Shown: positions 62,121 through 64,000 of the stretch, piece after piece
How the letters are laid out: every line of letters begins with the position of its first letter
Position numbering within the stretch: the first letter of the stretch is position 1
Assembly (NCBI GenBank): GCA_025345505.1
Contig: JANVCC010000040.1
Coordinates: forward strand, 7,232,690-7,296,689
Source: Todiramphus chloris collaris
Taxonomy: Eukaryota > Chordata > Aves > Coraciiformes > Alcedinidae
Reading direction: 5' to 3'
Length of the DNA stretch: 64,000 nt
Translations under genes and position numbers: made by a program
The notes under the pieces: model-generated
What the model was told of the DNA's origin: nothing
Databases searched by the model: none
The model's input: the letters and a program-made list of their open reading frames with translations, nothing else

Positions 62121-62915
62121 GAACTGTAACGGGTGGCAGGGACCTTCCCTCGTCAAAAATGGCTTCTTTGTCACACCCGTGGTGCCTTGAATTATTGAGG
62201 TGTTTTCTTCGTGTCTGTGTGTGTCTGCAAGATTTAGCGGATGAAAGTAAAGCACAGTTTTTAATGAATATTTGTATGAAGATTGGGCCGTGCTTGGGCC
62301 GGGATTGCTGTGCGGCTTCAGCCCAGTGAGAACTACCCTTGTGTGCGTGTCCTAACAGGCATGTTTGGTGACAGAGACTGAACGTAACACAGCTGCGACG
62401 AGGCACTGTGTTAACAACAACAGAACATCCCCTTACTTTTAAAACACCCCGTACATGAGGAAAATGCTTACGTCGTTATATGATTAACAAAATCATGCTT
62501 TTGAGTTACGCACAACCACTTTAATGTGTTGTCCGTGTTAACCAAATATGCTAACTACAGAAATGACACAGCTGGTAAATATCCTTAGCATATTTCACCT
62601 TCTCACAATGTTCAAAATATGTCAAATGGCTCTGTTTTTATGTAACATAGCTTGTTTAATTTTGCATGTAGGCATATAATTGCATTCTGGAATTTCCCAG
62701 GTTTTTACAGCAAGAAATGACACCTGGTGCTCTCTGCAATAGATTTAACTTATCTGTTTGTAAATGGATGAAGTTTGGAGCCAGTTTACTTCTTGAGGTA
62801 GTTCAGCTCAGTGAGAGAGTCTTTTTCAGAACTCCTACATGTTTTAAGCCATGTGTCCTCCTTAAGGAGCTGTACAGCTTCAGGTTGGCATTTTAGAGTT
62901 AGAATATAGATATAT
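61622..62915 (+). other. TBC1D9B: Start of TBC1D9B intron 1
   Basis: The first part (to about 62120) is CpG-island DNA and the rest is AT-rich. No exon was seen. Confidence 0.75.
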
Positions 62916-64000
62916 TTTGACACAGTCTCCCATAACATCCTTGTGGAGAAGCTTGGGAAGTATGGGATAGAAGAGCAGGTAGTAAGATGGATTAGTAACT
63001 GGTTGGACAATAGAGTCCAGAGAGTGGTGGTCAATGGTACCAAATCCAGCTGGAGAGCTGTAACCAGTGGAGTCCCCCAGGGATCGGTGCTGGGTCCGGT
63101 CCTGTTCAACATCTTTATCAGTGACATTGATGACAGGACAGAGTGTCTGCTCAGCAAGTTTGCTGATGACACAAAACTGGGAGGATTGGCAGATACACCT
63201 GAAAGCTGTGCGGCCATCCAGTGAGACTTGGACAGGTTGGAGAACTGGGCAGGGCAGAACCAAATGAGGTTTAACAAGGATAAATGTAGAGTCCTGCATC
63301 TCGGTAAGAATAATAAATTACACCAGTACAGACTGGGAGGTGATCTGCTGGAGAGCAGTCTTGTGGAGAAAGACTTGGGAGTCCTGGTGGACAACAAGTT
63401 CTCCATGGAGCAGCAATGTGCGGTTGTGGCCAAGAAGGCCAATGGTATCCTGGGGTGTATCAAGAGGAGCGTGTCCAGCAGATCGAAGGAGGTTCTCCTC
63501 CCCATCTACTCTGCACTGGTGAGACCTCACCTGGAGTATTGTGTCCAGTTCTGGGCTCCCCAGTTCAAGAGAGACAGGGATCTGCTTGAGAGAGTCCAAC
63601 GGAGGGCTACAAGGATGAGTAAGGGACTGAAGCACAGGCCTTATGAGGAGAGGCTGAGACACCTGGGGCTCTTTAGTCTGGAAAAGAGAAGACTGAGAGG
63701 GGATTTGATAAATAGGGCTAAGTGTCAAGAGGAAAGGGACAGCCTCTTCTCACTCATGCCTTGTGATAGGACTAGGGGGAATGGATATAAGCTGGAGCAC
63801 AAGAGGTTCCACCTTAACACGAGGAGGAACTTCTTTAGAGTAAGGGTCACAGAGAATTGGAACAGGCTGCCCGGAGAGGTTGTGGAGTCTCCTTCTCTGG
63901 AGATTTTTGAAACTCGCCTGGATGCGTTCCTGAGTGACCTGTGTTAGGGTAGATTAGGTTGTAGGGTAGATTGTATCATCCTGCCCTGGCAGGGGGGTTG
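62916..64000 (+). mobile_element. CR1-type LINE, 5'-truncated, reverse transcriptase half nearly open, continues past window
   Basis: From TTT GAC at 62916 one frame runs 344 codons to TAG at 63945-63947, with a single internal stop (TGA at 63222). It covers the later reverse-transcriptase blocks: [26 protein letters not shown], then the catalytic FADD box at 63159-63170, and downstream [61 protein letters not shown] and [10 protein letters not shown]. The endonuclease and first RT blocks are missing. After the stop, the 3' UTR starts and reaches the typical 'ctggcaggggggttg' at the window edge. It lies in the sense orientation in TBC1D9B intron 1. The internal stop is consistent with CGA to TGA decay. 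Confidence 0.93.

Noticed and set aside
61029..62255. Minus-strand open frame of 408 codons over the TBC1D9B CpG island
   Set aside because: Low-complexity Arg/Pro/Ala/Gly composition typical of stop-poor GC-rich DNA. It overlaps the real first exon antisense and a CR1 end, and shows no family motif.
62786..63505. Minus-strand 239-codon frame
   Set aside because: Antisense of the CR1 reverse-transcriptase frame.

Overview
The window is vertebrate nuclear DNA, most likely from a bird. It has long AT-rich introns with GT..AG borders, CpG-island promoters and several CR1 LINE copies. One CR1 copy ends in the ATTCTATGA-type octamer repeat typical of avian CR1. There are no bacterial-style operons, rRNA genes, tRNA genes or CRISPR arrays.

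Two genes lie head to tail on the + strand. The main one is RNF130 (Goliath-type PA-TM-RING E3 ubiquitin ligase), with its whole coding region in nine exons: 5993-6263, 15248-15442, 28633-28883, 32361-32432, 34261-34343, 40992-41088, 41404-41608, 43636-43729 and 46669-46684. The joined frame is 1284 nt and encodes 427 residues: signal peptide, luminal protease-associated domain, one transmembrane helix, RING-H2 finger, acidic/polar tail and a second hydrophobic stretch near the C-terminus. Every intron is GT..AG and every phase fits. The second gene is TBC1D9B, of which only the first coding exon (61504-61621) and the start of intron 1 are present. The order RNF130 then TBC1D9B on one strand matches the arrangement I recall for mammals.

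Layout: 1-2807 intergenic; 2808-2987 CR1 fragment; about 3050-3300 a small CpG island without an assigned gene; 4926-4956 a CA microsatellite; 5140-6300 the RNF130 CpG-island promoter, leader and exon 1; 6264-46668 RNF130 introns and exons; 46669-~46860 a short terminal exon with its own poly(A) signals; 49466-50017 CR1; 52846-52955 a candidate second terminal exon of RNF130, followed by several kb that may be its 3' UTR up to a poly(A) signal at 59585; 60832-61095 CR1; 61190-62120 the TBC1D9B CpG island with exon 1; 62916-64000 a 5'-truncated CR1 with an almost open reverse-transcriptase frame, running off the window.

I see no undescribed multi-gene system here. The most useful unusual signals are the candidate alternative RNF130 C-terminus at 52.85 kb, which would swap a hydrophobic tail for a polar one; its tandem acceptor, which keeps one reading frame from either of two upstream exons; and the unassigned CpG island at 3.0-3.3 kb, which holds a short ATG exon in phase with RNF130 exon 2.
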